Source: Tyto alba (Eukaryota; Chordata; Aves; Strigiformes; Tytonidae). Taken from it: a stretch of DNA of 64,000 nucleotides. The notes under the pieces were generated by a model, which was not told the DNA's origin, ran no database searches, and saw only the letters and a list, made by a program, of their open reading frames with translations. How positions within the stretch are numbered: the first letter of the stretch is position 1; every line of letters begins with the position of its first letter. This document shows, one piece after another, positions 11,201 to 25,700 of the stretch. The position numbers and the translations under genes were made by a program. Where the stretch lies: positions 12,369,427-12,433,426 of the forward strand of contig NW_024881296.1 of the NCBI RefSeq assembly GCF_018691265.1. Reading direction: 5' to 3'.

Positions 11201-13681
11201 TCTGGGGACGGCACTGTGGGGAGTCGAGGAAAAATGGAGACAAATGCCTTCTGCGACCACGAGCGTAGTGGCATGGGTTGTGTTCTGCCGGTGTCACAGC
11301 CAATGCAAGCTCTTCCTTTTCAGCGGCAGCTGGAGGTATAGCGAGACTCTCAGCGTCACCAGGAGAGCTATATATCCTCGCAGGGCAGTTTGCTGTTGGT
11401 GATGAAAGAGAATATAAGTATGAGCCAGACATAACTCTTTCATTATATCCCAGGTGTGGCTGAGATGAAAGATACAGAACAAATTGCAACAGTGGCGATT
11501 ACTGTGTTTGCCAACTCTGAGCTGCAACTGGAGTGCTGACTGGTACGACTGTCAGAGTTGGGACTTAAGGGGTGTGCAAGATGTCCCAGACGGAGATGTA
11601 CGCTCAGCTTATCTCTGCTTTGTGAAAAGGGAGACTGCAGGCAGCTGGTATTGACTTTAAAAGAAGTGTGACGATTATTTTTTGCAGGCTGACAAATGTT
11701 AAGCACTGGCATTTCTTTCACTTCATTGTAGGAAGGATAACATCATGACTTTCCTCAAGAAAAGTATAAGGTATTAATTATATATTGTCTGTGAATTACA
11801 GACGTACAGGAGGCTGTCCAGATCTATGCATAGATGGGACTTGCTTGCTTTCTTTGGATGACTAGAGGTATATCTCCCCATCCTCTGTTCAGAAGAAAAG
11901 ATCTTTATATCAAAACGAAAGGATTTTCCCCCATCATTCTGCAAGTTAGTGTGACAAAGCATGTTGGTTCACTGACTTCAGTGTCGGTTGCATGCAATGG
12001 CAGGTATTTGGCAGCTTGTCTGTGGACACCAGCTAGCAGAAGGAGAGCTTTGCTGTCCGAGCCGGCCCTGTGCAGCTGATTAGGGTGAGCGATACTACCC
12101 AGAGCTTGCTGCTTTGGCTCATGAAGCTGCAGGCTTTGTAAAGTCAGATTCAGACACCGCTTGAGTAGCTGCAAAATGATCATGTGCTTGGCTGGCTGAA
12201 ATCTAGGTCATAACTGAGAACTGTTGGGTCCAATTTGGATACATGTTTCTTCCTGAGAGTCCTTATTGCAGGCTGCTTCCAAAGCAACAATCTGCAACAG
12301 TTGTGAGGCCTGTGGAACTAAAGCAACATGGCTGTGGCCAAATGCTTGGGAAGACAGGCAGGGCCAAATCCTGAGAGCTGTAGTTGAACGTTTCATGCTG
12401 TCCTGATTGCTGTTCTAAAAATATTACAGCTACTCCTGATATAAAATGTTTGACAGCTTATCAAATTAAAATGCATGTCATGTCATTATGATCCAGGACT
12501 CAATAGGTTTTTCTGTCCTGTAATGACACTGTAACTGTCTCATCCCAGAATCTTGAGGCCTGTCTCATCCAAACCTTCCCTCCAAGAAGTGCAAAAAGGC
12601 AAAACAGGTTTGAGGAAAAAGAAAAAAAAAGTTTCAACGCATGACCAAATATTAAGGGAAAAAAAAAAAACAAAAACAAAAACACCCCTGGCTTTTCTGC
12701 AAAGACTCAGCAACAGCAAATGTACAAAGTGTGGGCAAACAGACTTGAGTGAAAGCTGGGAAAAGAGAAACTGCTATGGTTAGGGTAGGTACTGTTGTAT
12801 TTTGAAAAAAGTTCAGGAGGACTGCCAAGAGTTTCTGCTGTAAGTAACGATAACTCCAGATTCTTTCAAGCTCTAAGAGATTATTCCTAGTTTTTATTTG
12901 AGGATTGGGCATACACAGGCCATACCATGCATGCGTTCCTTCTGTTTCCCAGTACTGTGTATTCTCCAGAGGATATAGGCAATAAGCCGTAAGTAACTGT
13001 TCACAGCATGACTCTGCGGTATTTAATATGGAGGTGACAGTGGGTTAGGATACAAGGAGTAAGGCGCTTAAGAAGGTCGGGTCAGGGCATTAGCTCTCAC
13101 TATTGACTGTTTCAGAGCTCAGAGAGGCTTTGTACACAGCGTGGTAAAAATCTGTGAGCTGTAGCTGTAGGGAGAGGTGCAAGACAGAGCTATGAACTCG
13201 CACAGCAAGGTGCTTGTCGCTGGGTGCTAACTGCGGGACCCCCGGCAGCCAGGGTCACAGAGGGAGCTGGCAGGAGATGCTCAGGGCTGTGTCGCGGTGG
13301 AGCTGCACCCCGTCCTTGGAGCAGCAGCATCAGAGCACTAAGTTGGAGCCGGAGGAGGGCTGGGTGCCAAGTTATTTGCTTATGCACTTCCCTGATACTT
13401 ACAGGTAGAAATCCTCCTGCACAGTATCATCCTGGCTGGTCAGAACAGAGAGCAGAAAACCTGCCTGTGGTGCTGTGGATGTGGGAATCCAACTTGCATT
13501 GCCATATCCTGATACAAATACTTCTGCCTGCTACCGTCAGCAAGGTAGTAGATGATGACCTCCATTGGACCATGCAGATGTAAAAGGAATGCTGTAGCAT
13601 AGCTTACAAATTACTCACTAGAAAATGTGTCAGAATGTCTTGAAATTTTAACCTGAATTAGGCCAACTTGTGGTTTTCTTT

Positions 13682-13713
<32 letters not shown>

Positions 13714-16700
13714 CTGGGCAGGCTGCTAGGTCCAGAACACTTAACCAGCAGGAGAAACTAGTGCTGTAGCCAAGTCCTGGTCCCAGCCTGCACACTTCCA
13801 TTTCCAAGGCCTGGACTAGCCTGTCTCAGCTAGGTTTTGCTATGGGCTTGCGGCGGCTCAGGAATCCTTGCCAGAGTCTGTCTCGTCTTAGTTTCTTTGA
13901 CCTGGAACATGATGCATTCTGCATCCCAGATACATGGTCATATTGACTAGCCAGCCACTGCATCTCCATTTCCTCTCTTTGGCAGACACAGACCAAATCA
14001 CAAATAAATTCTGTGCAGTGAAAGTAGGAAGGAGTCCTTCCATACTATCCAGGAAAGGAAAGGAAAGGAAAGGAAAGGAAAGGAAAGGAAAGGAAGGGAA
14101 GGGAAGGGAAGGGAAAGGAAAGGAAAGGAAAGGAAAGGAAAGGAAAGGAAAGGAAAGGAAAGGAAAGGAAAGGAAAGGAAAGGAAAGGAAAGGAAAGGAA
14201 AGGAAAGGAAAGGAAAGGAAAGGAAAGGAAAGGAAAGGAAAGGAAAGGAAAGGAAAGGAAAGGAAAGGAAAGGAAAGGAAAGGAAAAAGGAAAGGAAAGG
14301 AAAAAGGAAAGGAAAAAGGAAAGGAAAGGAAAGGAAAGGAAAGGAAAGGAAAGGAAAGGAAAGGAAAGGAAAGGAAAGGAAAGGAAAGGAAAGGAAAGGA
14401 AAGGAAAGGAAAGGAAAGGAAAGGAAAGGAAAGGAAAGGAAAGGAAAGGAAAGGAAAGGAAAGGAAAGGAAAGGAAAGGAAAGGAAAGGGAAAAGAGAAA
14501 AATTGATCACTCATCAAACCTCAGATAGTCCTTCAGGTTTGAAAAAATTGAACTCTAGCTGAGTATAGAGAGATAGGTAGTATTCCTTGATCATTTCCCA
14601 GGATTGCAGGCTTCTCTGCTGATGCTTGTGAAGACGAGTGCTTCAGTATATATAGATACAGATGTAGATATAGCATATCTATGCAGATTCTGTACAGTAA
14701 AAACATCACGGCATATTTTGTTGAGCTTTTCCTGGGATGCATGAAGTGCTGTCACTGTCATGGATTGATATATACTTGTGTTGCATCACTCAGACTAACT
14801 GGCTACAAGGGAATGGATTTTTCCCTGGCAAACCATGTGATTGTAGCATCTTTCCCCAGTATGCCCCAGGATCGTGTGGTCTGAGCTTGCCCTCACCAAC
14901 AAGGGTGCTCAGGAACTCTTTGAGCAGCAGGAAAAAAGGATTTTCTTGCCTGTAGGGCAGGGGAGAGGCTAATTACATGCAGCACGTAAAGAGATGAGAA
15001 GGGAAAGGAGGTTCAGCAGAGCAAATGGGTGCTATGCCAGGTGGAACAGTGCTGCAGGGCAAAGCGAGCAGAGTCAACCACCTCTGCCTGTGCGCATTTC
15101 TGTGTAAGGAGCTCAGCCAGGTAATGGGGACGGTGCCCTGGGTCTGAGTGAGTGGTGGAGTTTTTTGGTGGCAGGGGAGGGGACTATCTGGGCGGCCCCC
15201 TGTGAGAAGCTTCTCGAAGCTCCCCCAGCTCCACGTCAGCTCCACCTCTGCACCAAACCTGAGCCCATCAGCTGTGCCTCTATGAGAACGTATTTAAGAA
15301 GGGACGTGGTGAGGAGCAGTGGGACTTGTGAGGAGGAGTTGCTGCAGCTGCGTGAACACCAAGGTCAGTGGAGGAACGGAGGAAGAAAGGAGGGGGGAGG
15401 TGTGCCGGAGCAGAGACCCCCCTGTATCCTGTGGTGAGATGGCAGGGCGGCCCCCCCTGCCACCCATGGAGGTCAGCGGTGGAGCAGACATTGGTATATG
15501 GCCTGTGGGGGACCTGCATGAAAAATTAAGGTGTCTGCACCTGAAGAGAGCTGGGATCCTGTGGGAAGAAGTGTCCCCCACTGTTGTAGTTCGGTGCTGG
15601 GAGGATTGCAGTTGGTGGGGTTGTCCCACACCAGAGCAGCTCGGAAAGGGCTGTGGCCTGTGGGAGGGGCTTCAGTTGGAGAAAGTTTGTGGAGGACTGT
15701 CTCCTGTGAGAGGGGGACCACGATGGAGCAGGAGAAAGAAGTTCAAGAAGTTCCACCCCCTCTGAAGATGGCAGAAGCAGCAGCACTGACTGCACCCCCC
15801 ATTCCCTACCCCCCGCACTTCTGAGGGGAGAAGGTAGAGATATTGGGAGCAGAGCTGAGCCCGGGAAGAAGGGAGGGGTGGGGGGAAGGTGTTTTCAAGG
15901 TGCGGTAGTACTTCTCACTATCCTACTCTGTTAAGTGTTGTTGTTAGTGCCTGTAATAAATTTATGTTCTTTTTTCTTCCCCTAATGAGTCTGTATTTGC
16001 CCATGACCATAATGGGTGATTTATCCCTCCCTGTCCTATCTCGAATCCCGAACCTTTGCTTATTTTCTCCTTCTCAGTGCTGGGAGGAAGGGGGGAGTGA
16101 GCGGCTGCGTGGTGCTCAATTGCCCTCTGAGCTCAAACCGTGACAGAAGGGCAGTCATATCTTTTACTACATCCTTAGTACATGCTGCTGCTTTTCTTTT
16201 GTCAGTGGCACCAAACTTGCAGTCCGTCTTTTATATGCCTTCCTCACGAGCAAATCCACCATGCGTTTAGCTCTGAAGATCATTTAGTGGTTTTACAGAC
16301 CGTAAGAAGCACTGTATGACATGAGCAGGATTCCTGCTGGGACCCAGTCCCACTCAGCCACTCCTAACATTTAACATTCTCTGCCCCTCTTCCCTTCACT
16401 TCCAAGTTCTGCTTGGTTATACATAGTTTCAGTAAGTTTAGAGTAAGTTTGGTTTGCATTCTGTGTGTAGGAAGTCCTTCTGCCTTTTATTTATTTGAAA
16501 AACAAATTGCAATCCTCTATTCTGGGGACCTCCAGAAAGAATTGGGTGGAACCAGGGGAATTAATGCTGCTATTCCAGAAGCCTGGGCACAGGGAGACTG
16601 TCAGGGTCATAGTATAGGAAGTGATGCAGAAAGTAGTGATTTGTTGGTCCCCTCCAACATAGGGACAATTTTGTGTTACAGCAAGCATCTGTCAAGGAAT

Positions 16701-19700
16701 TTGCAGAGATAGCAAGGGTATCCGTTGTAATTTCTACATTCCCACAGGCAAATGCATTATCTACAGCAAGCCTGGGCAGTGGTTATAGTTCCACTGGGGC
16801 TTCACGCTGACATACTTTGCCATCTGCATCCCCTGGCTTTAAGAAACACAGTGCAAGCTCTGGACAGAGCAAGCAAACAGGATCCTGGTAAGGACATGGG
16901 AGTCAGGTTTAATACAGCAGCTGTTCAACTGTTATATCATTATGACTCAGGGCAGATAGGTATGAGTTACCCAGTACTGAGGATACAGAGTGATCTCTGT
17001 GGACTGGTGTGGGGGCTGTTTGCCTAGCACAGACCAGGCAAAATAATGGCATCTTGCAAGAACAACCAGAAGTGACAGCATTAAAGTGGGTTTGATGACC
17101 TACAAGGATGTGTACTGTGAGGGAAAGAAATATTTTTTCCATTGATGATAAACAAGATTGAGCATGACTCCAACTCCTCTGGGGAGAGATAACAGGGACA
17201 AGGACTTTGTGAATGGTGGATATTCCCTTTCAAATCAATGACACTCTAATATGAACTGTGCTTTGGAGGCAGTGTGAACTATGGATTTAAACAATTTGGG
17301 CATACTAGATGATGAAAGGCATTGACTATTTATGGCTTCTTTTCTAGCTTGATGTGGTATCCTCCATGGCCTGTTTTGTTCTAAGCTATAGTGTCAGATT
17401 AAGAATTTTATGAACAACTAGAAGCTCGACTGCTTACCAAGGCAGCAATAGTTTCTATACTTACTTTGTTTCTCAACAGTTGAATAAGTTTGTTAATTGT
17501 GCCATTAGTTTTGTTAGTTTTGGTTCCCACATATATTAAAACATCTGAATCTATGGTAGATTAGAATGCCATGACGTTTAAAATGCCACCTACTGAACAA
17601 TCAAAACCTAGGCTAACATTCAGGATATCTTGTTTCATCAGGTAAAGTTGCTGGCAACTTGTAGATCCATTAGTTGCCACCAGCTGACTAACCCAAACTG
17701 GATATGTTTTGCATTTTGGTATGTTGTTGCATTTTTCAACTTTGAGGTTAAAATGCACAGTTGTTATATAATTTTTAGAAAGTCTTTAATGAATTTGTCA
17801 ACTTTAACTGAAATAACCAAAATATTTTCATTGTGGTTGATATGAACTTTGTTTATTTTTTTACTACTAGCATGATTCTGTAAAATAATCTAATTTCCAT
17901 AGCTAGAGTTGGAGTCAAGATAGTGACTTTACATCACTTCACAGTTTTTTGCATCACTTTATTGTTTATTTTGCCTGTGTTACAATTGTCTTATGTAAAG
18001 AAGACAAAAAGGAAAAATTGTGCTTAATATTTTTGTGTCAGAATTTGAAGTAGTTTTTCCAGTTAACTTTGCCACAGCCTTCATCAAACTGACAGCCTGC
18101 ATTTTGTTATCAGACATCAAATTAGTTACCTGATTTTTGTAAAACTCTATTTACTGCTGGTGGTTTAGTTCTCATGGTTATTCACACCACATGCCATGGG
18201 GCTGTGGAAAGATTGTTCTGATTGCTCCACTCTGAGAGCTCCATTCTGTGTATCTATTTTTAAATGTAGTCCATTTATTTTTATTCTCTATTAGTTTTCC
18301 ATAAGGCAGTTACTGTGATGGAAACAACCAGGTAATTTTTCAGCTCTCACATGTATAACCATTAGGAAAAGAGGTTGACAATAGAGTGAGGTTATGCTCT
18401 TAGTCCAAGGTTGCTCACATACACGATGATGAGTGTAGGGTTTTGTTTTTGTTGATTCACACTGATGTTGGGGTTTGCTTGTTTATCTAGATGCCACATG
18501 GTATATGCTGAGACAAACATAAGCAATAGGGAGCACTAATGTGGCTAGTTCTCATCAATTCTAAAAAAAACATGAAAGCAAAAGCTTTTGCTGTTCTTGA
18601 GACTTCATTTTTGCTTCTTTGAGAATGCTTGAAAATGAACTCTGCAGAAACCAGTTAAGCTTTTCATATTCTTCTACAGGAAACAAAATTCAGATTGCCT
18701 AAGTATCATCTGTGATAACATGGGATGCTTCTCATCCAGGAGAGAAAGTATTATCCCTTTCCTGAGTCTGCAGGCCGTAGCTTGGATCCCCAGATTGGAG
18801 TAGGTACCACTGTCAGTGAAGACCTCAGTCTGGTCATTTCTTGGGAACTGGCATATACCAAATTTCATGAAGCTGCATCTTTTGTTTCCTCATTCAATGT
18901 GAATGGCTAAACTCAGGTGACACATTTCCCATTGGTGCCATCAATACTTCGTGTCAAGCTGTTTTCTGCAGATTGCAGTTCAGGGGTGGGTTTATCCCTT
19001 CTTTGGAGGAATCAAGCTGCTTTATAAACATCTTGGTTTTCTTCAAAATCTGCTTGATTTGTCTTTCCAGAATGGATAACTCTTCAGTGAGCCTGTGTCT
19101 TAAATTGTTTCATTATGTATCACAAGACACAAAGAGACAACACTGCATATTTTGCAAACTTAAAGCTTAATTATATTTTTCCTTTCTTTTCTGGTATCTT
19201 ATGTATTAATAACATACATGCTATAGGAGGTACAGAGTAGAGAAGAAAATATTTCTCTTGCCTCAGTATTTTTAGAGCATGGCATAGAATTACTGTTTCA
19301 GCATATTAGGCTGACTGTACATTAAGCTTCCTCTGGAGTTAAGGAGGTCACTAGAAAAAAAATCTAATGTATGGCTTTTCTTCTATGGACCAGAAAGGTC
19401 TTGCCAATAAGTCAGATTCAAATGGCCTCAAGATTGTTTTCTCCCTGTGTTCCTTCTCCTAAGTAATTTCCTTAAAATAGAATTAGTTAAATGCTGTAAG
19501 GTTTTCTTCTTTGGGGTGGGGCAAAGTTTCTGAATTATTTTTAAGTCACTTAATCTCCCCACACTTAACGTGAAGGCAACACAAACATTTATGATAAAGC
19601 AATTAAGGGAGTTGTATACTTTGCTCTGGAGTTAGGAAAGAGAAGCTGTAGCATGGGAACATCTTACACTGATATTATCACCAAGAATTCATCTTATGAC

Positions 19701-22700
19701 ACCACACTGGCTTTCCCTTTCTGTTCTGGAAACACAGTGTCTTGATAAAACCAATGAACTTATTTGAGAGTGTTTGAGATTTCACCAGTGCTGGTGGTGC
19801 TGAGTATTGTGACTGCTTTTTAATATCTTGACCTAGGTGATGGTCCAGTTAACACTTGCCTAAAAGCCTGATTAGATCTCATAAGAGCTAATTGATAACT
19901 TCCTCAGTGTTGCAACTGTGAAGTCTTTTTTTTAGTTCATATTTGCCGGGCTGGGCGAGCCGAGGATCCAGGCTAAGGAGGAAGAACGCAGCCGACTCAA
20001 TATGAGTGATAAAGCATGCTTCAGTTTATTGATTTTCATTACAGCCTTTTATAATCCTTCTGCTTAATTATGCCTACTAGTCAATCATTGATTGGATAAA
20101 ATACAAGCAAGCCCGTGCCAGGGCTTGTTGGCCCAAGCCCTGGGAAAGACCCAGATAAGTTAGTTATTCGGGATTCACTCTTGCTGTTGTTCACTCTTGC
20201 TGACTGAGGCCTACTCATGCCAACTTAAAAGAGACTCTCGTCGCAAAGAGGATCTCTAGATCCATGTCCCTTTTCCCTTAGCCATTCTCCAACACATATT
20301 CAAGCAAATATACACTATAAATTTCTTCTCATTAGAACTAGAGTCAGATTTGTTTGTTTGTTTGCTTTTCTCAATTCTTATGCCCTTATTTCCATTACTG
20401 ATTTTGTGAAGGATTTTAGAAAAGGTCAGATGAACCAGTGGTTGCAAACATCAAAGACAAATCTCTTTTGCTTTTTAGTTCATATCTTTCATCCTTTTGC
20501 CTTGTACACCTAGATAATAAATTGGGATTCGCCCTGAAAGGGAACATGGTGTTCTTCAGGAATAGCAGCAGTCTCCCTTACTCCTCTCTTACTGGGGAAC
20601 TGTTCCTGCATCTTGGCACATTTCTAGGATTTTAAGTACATATTAAAGCTGTAAGGAGTAAGATCTGTTTAGCTATTTCTGCTTGTTGGTCAAACCTTTT
20701 TTGTTTGTCCATGCAGTAGGCTCCATTTTTAAGCAGGGACTTCACACTTACTCTTTCGTACCTTTTCCACCTCTGGCTGGCTCAGATATTCCCCGTAGCT
20801 CAACCACCTGCTCACCTCTCTGTTTTGATTGGCATTGTGTGGCAAGACAGAGAACGTTGCCTGTGATTTTGCAGATGACGGGAAGAACTAGGATTTGCAC
20901 AGGGTAGTCATAGGGGCCTTATGGAAGAGTGCTGGAGCAGTGTGGGAGGGTGGTTAAATACCGTAACTTGGATCTGTGAGCAGAAAGAGAAGGTTCAGTG
21001 AAGTCAAGTGGAGATTGCAGGGGGCTTTAAGACTCACATTTTCTCATGTGGCTGCCTGCACAGTCATCCCCCCTCTTGTGTCCATTGCCTTCTTAAAAAT
21101 GTTCGTTTTTCTTCATGGAAGTCTTCTTCATGCACCCCATTCCCAGTTTTTCATCTAGATAGGACCAAGGTTGCTGCCTACTTTTTTGGTTGAAATAATG
21201 GCTGGTGGGAAGGAGAAGAAATGGTGCTGGAGTATGTAGCCACAGAGACTGTTCTGTACTTCCTGCTGATAAGCCCTGGTTAGTGGGTGGGGAGGTCTAC
21301 AAAAGAGCTGTTGATAACAGCACTTTTAAACAAAACTGGAACAAAAGCATGTAAATGACTCTAAAACTGTCTGTCACTGAGTTGGGGTTACCCAGTTGTG
21401 TCCCTTGTCCTTTCAGACTGACCAGTTCAGCAAGGCAGCCCCATGTGAGAAAGGGTTCCTGTCACCGGAGACCTCGGGGCTTTCCTCACACCTGCTTGTT
21501 ACCATAACATAGTATCATGAAGAGAGGATGGAGTAATTAATGAGGTGTCCACGTGCATATAGGAGTTTAAATATAAAATCGGCTATATTTATTAAAATAT
21601 ACCTAGATTAATGTTTATAAAGATTAATATTTCGGGTGTGTTGAGCAGTAACACTAAGTAAAAAAATCAAGTCCACTGGTGCTTCTAAAAATCAGCCCTT
21701 AATTTTACTCTTTACAAAGCACAAAAAGAGATTCAGAGTATCACATTGTGTAAATAGATTCTTGAGGCTGGAATGGGACTAGATCTTTTCCTGTGAGCAG
21801 CAGACAGATGCTGCTCCCCAGCATTTTAGGTGGTTGTTTAATGTTGGCCTACCTGTTCTTTTGATACCTCATTTTTCCGCACATAATTTCTCTTCAGTGA
21901 AAGGAAGGGATGGCTTTTTGAACCATCAGAGCAACTGGCCCCAAGGAAGAAAAGAAAGCAAGCCCATACAGTTAAACGAATGGTAGAATCTAGCAAATTG
22001 TATCAACTAGAAACCACTTTTAAAAATGCTCATTACTCGAGAGTCTGGCAGAGCCACATCTATTTAATTGCTTCTGTTCCCTACAAAGACTGAAGCTGTG
22101 GTCTTTGAAGAAGAAATGTCACAACCGAGGCAGGTGTGCTGCTTAAGGGCTGGCTTCAAATGGGCCTCAGAGTGCCGGGGAGCAGTCTGGACAATCTGAA
22201 GAGGAACAATTCAGTCTGAAAGAACCAGCAGAATTAATCTGGGACTCCCAGCTCCCTGCCAGTCTTACTTAACTGTCAGCGTCTAGAGCTTTATCTAGTT
22301 CATGCTAAACAAACTGGGAAAATAGCAAAGGATAGTACAGGAAAGGAAATGGATAGTGAACACACTTTTCAGTTAATGTCTCTGAGGAATGGATTTTAAG
22401 ACATTTTGTCTTCTTGCTGCTTATGTGCTGGAAATAAGTTACAAGAAGATAAGAAAAATCCTACAAGTATCTGAAGCCTTTTAGCAGCATAAAAATGGAA
22501 ACAGTATATCATCCTTACAGGATGCATTTGAGGGAGTAAGTAGTTGTAGGTATTAGAATCTTTTTTGGCATGGTGTGTTTCAATATTCATTTATTTAAGC
22601 CATTAGAAGTAATCAGATAATTTTATCTTTGGTATTATGTATTGTTTTTCAAGTCAGTAGCATAAGTAGGTGAAATCTTTTATTCAATCAGAGTGTAGGT

Positions 22701-25700
22701 ATTTCTGTCCTGAAAACTGCTAAAAAATTGCTCCACAGGGCAACGTGAAGCTTTCATTGATATACACGTGGAGCAGAGTATCCCTGTGCAGAAAGATTTC
22801 AGTACATTAGAGCATCAGATCTGCTGAGTTAACTGCATGTCCGATCTCCTGATGTCCTTCTTGAAGGGATAATTTTAAACCTTTATCCATTACTTATCCT
22901 GGAGCTGGAATCCATCTATTTCTCCCTCCCAAAACGAGGTTTAGAGTGAATCATAGAAGCCTTCAGATAACTAGCTTTGCCATCCTGAACTATGTTGAAC
23001 ATCTTGGCTTTCATCAGAGACAACAGGAGATTTAGGCAATAGATTATTAGGTGTTCACTCATCTCACACAGTCTTTTAGATGACTACAGTATATTATATT
23101 TTCTTCCATGGATATGGCTCTTAATCACAGCTTCCTCTCAGTTCTTGGAAGAAATATGGATTATTTGGTACCTAGATTAGATCATCAAATTGATTTCATT
23201 TCAGGATCTTTGCCGGTCCTCTTGAAACAGGGAAGATTAATGTGTACTATTTTCATGAAAGGCAAAGCCTGAAAAGGCTGGATGGCTACATAGTTCCAGT
23301 ACTGGAAATGTTTCCCTGCCTCCCCCTGGTTAATTTTTTTTTTTTTCTACAGAAGGCTCACTCATCAAGCCAAGAATATACAGCTATAAATAATCCTTCA
23401 GCATTTCTCTGTTGCAAGACATAGTGTACAACTGAAGTGCCTGATCTCAAGAATTGAACTCCAGCAGTCTACACTGGAGACTGGATCCAGAATTCTTTGA
23501 AGTCACTGAAAAAAACTCTCATCAAATTTAGTAGTTTAAGAGTAAATCTTTAGGGCCCCTTCTGCAAGGAATGAGGTCCATTTAGATTTAACTATGCTTT
23601 TTGGAAAGGAATTAAATGTGGTTTGTATTGCTTAGGTACATAAAAGGCAAGGTTTATTGTCAAGCTATGAAAAAAACACAGCTTGCCTTGTATCTGGGGT
23701 CTCAGCAGGACTTTTCTTCCACAGTGAGCTCCAGTCTCCAATCCATCGTACATGTACCTGCCCATGCTTCCATCAGAGGAGTAAAGTCAGAGAGAGGAAT
23801 ACAGAATATATTCCTACCTCTCCTCTCTTTACGTATCCTCTGGGGGAGTTCAGTACCAAACACAGACAGAAAGCAGCAGGCGCCTGTACCTTTATAAGGG
23901 GATGCACCTCTCTTTTATATGAAAAAGAGCTTTCTTACACCTGGGTTGGTCCACTGCTGTATTGAAGTGCTTGCAGCCTGTGATGGGTTGACCTTGGGCA
24001 GTTGCCAGGCACCCACCAGGCCACTCTGCCTTCCTCAGCAGCACAAGGGGAGAAAATACGATGAAAACGCCCATGGGACAAGATAAAACCAGGGAGGTCA
24101 CAAAGCCAATGGATTTTCTAGCCAGGATCAGGTCTGGTACCCATTGCCAGAAGACAGACATTTCTGTCATGGGGGCAAGAGAGCAAATGATAAAAACTGT
24201 TGTAGACTGGAGCCCCAGGAATTCTCAAAATTTGGGGATTTTAGAAAAGTATGTATGGATGTCTTTTGTCAGTGGAAACAATGTCCAGTAGTTTAGTGCT
24301 GGTCAGAGCTGATCAACAATGCTTTTAATACCAGATGGGCTTAAAGAATAAAATAAATCTGATAGAGAAGAGTTATGTTTTATTATTATGTTGAGAATTC
24401 AGAAGAGACAGCCATATTCTGGCTGTCACTCAGTTTTTCTCTTTGGAGGCCTCTGTGGAAGCTGTGGGGCTAGCTCACCAAATGCTTCCTCCTGAGGGTT
24501 GGTTTGCCAGCTGGAGTTTGGGGCTGTATTTAGCCACAGGAACGAAAAGGTCAACTCCATATCACTGCTTCCTACATTGTGCCTTTTGAAGTCAAACTAT
24601 GACATTAAGAAATGGGCTAACCAGTTCACTCTTTACCCTGGTTTTCTTGCCAGGGTGCTCTTTTTTGAGATGGACCCCTTCCTCTCTTTACATTTTTATC
24701 TTCAGAATTTATTTCCTGGTACTTCCCTTACCCCAAGAATGCATTTTCTGTCTTTAGACAAGATATAAATGTGATAACGCGTGGTTCTTCTTTCCCCACT
24801 CTATGAGATTGAGGTACAAAAATCAAATGCAGTGAACTGCATCTTCACCTTTGCTGAGACTGTCTTCATTTCCCAACTGTTACAATAAATTATTTACCAT
24901 GAGACATACTCACTGTACATGTGTCTCAACCATCTCTTTATTCCGGGTTCTCAGCTTTTCATACATGATGGCCACCGTAGTGGGCATGAGAGCACTTACA
25001 TTTCCTTGGATGCAGGAACCTGGATGAGCCTGTGCAAGCCTGGGTCCAGGTTCGTGTTGCTCCTTCCACTGGCACCATGGCATCCAGGAGGAGATGTGAC
25101 ATGCTCTGGGCAGGGGCCACACCTGACAGCTGGGCATCACGCAGTTGAGACGCACTGTGACCTGACGTAGCTGCAGAGCCATAGCAAGGCCATGTTACTA
25201 ATATAAATTACAGATCCTGCATTTAGAGTGGGTTTTTTTGCGGAATAACTTCCGCTTTTTCAAAGTACCTTTCTGTCTGCCCCTTTATCAGTTTGGTGCT
25301 TCTGCTGTCACAGTTCTCAAATTGGAAATAAATCAGTTGCAACAGCTAGGTAAATCTTTGTTTTTATTTTCTTATGTTTCCTTTTGCAGATGGCACAGTA
25401 GCTGAAATTGAGAAAAAGATTATAGAAGCTTTTGAGGTGTTTGACCATGAATGCGATAAAACTGTGGATGTCAGGTTTGTAAATATCTTCACATAGAAAT
25501 ACTACAGGACCTACTATAGAGATAAAACTCCCTAAACCTTCCTCTGCTTTACCAGAAAAGGCAATTGAAAGAGTAATTTTGGCCCTGATTGGACAATTAT
25601 GTCTTTGCTTGTTTAATAGACATTTTGCATTGTTCAGTGGTTGAAGACTGAAGCTGGGTTGAGAGACTGATTCTGGGACTGGTGGAATAAAGAGGCAAGA

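Noticed and set aside
13888..14517. Long open frames over the AAAGG array on both strands (KERKG and FPFLS repeats)
   Set aside because: A pentanucleotide repeat without stop codons is open in many frames; the peptides only translate the repeat.
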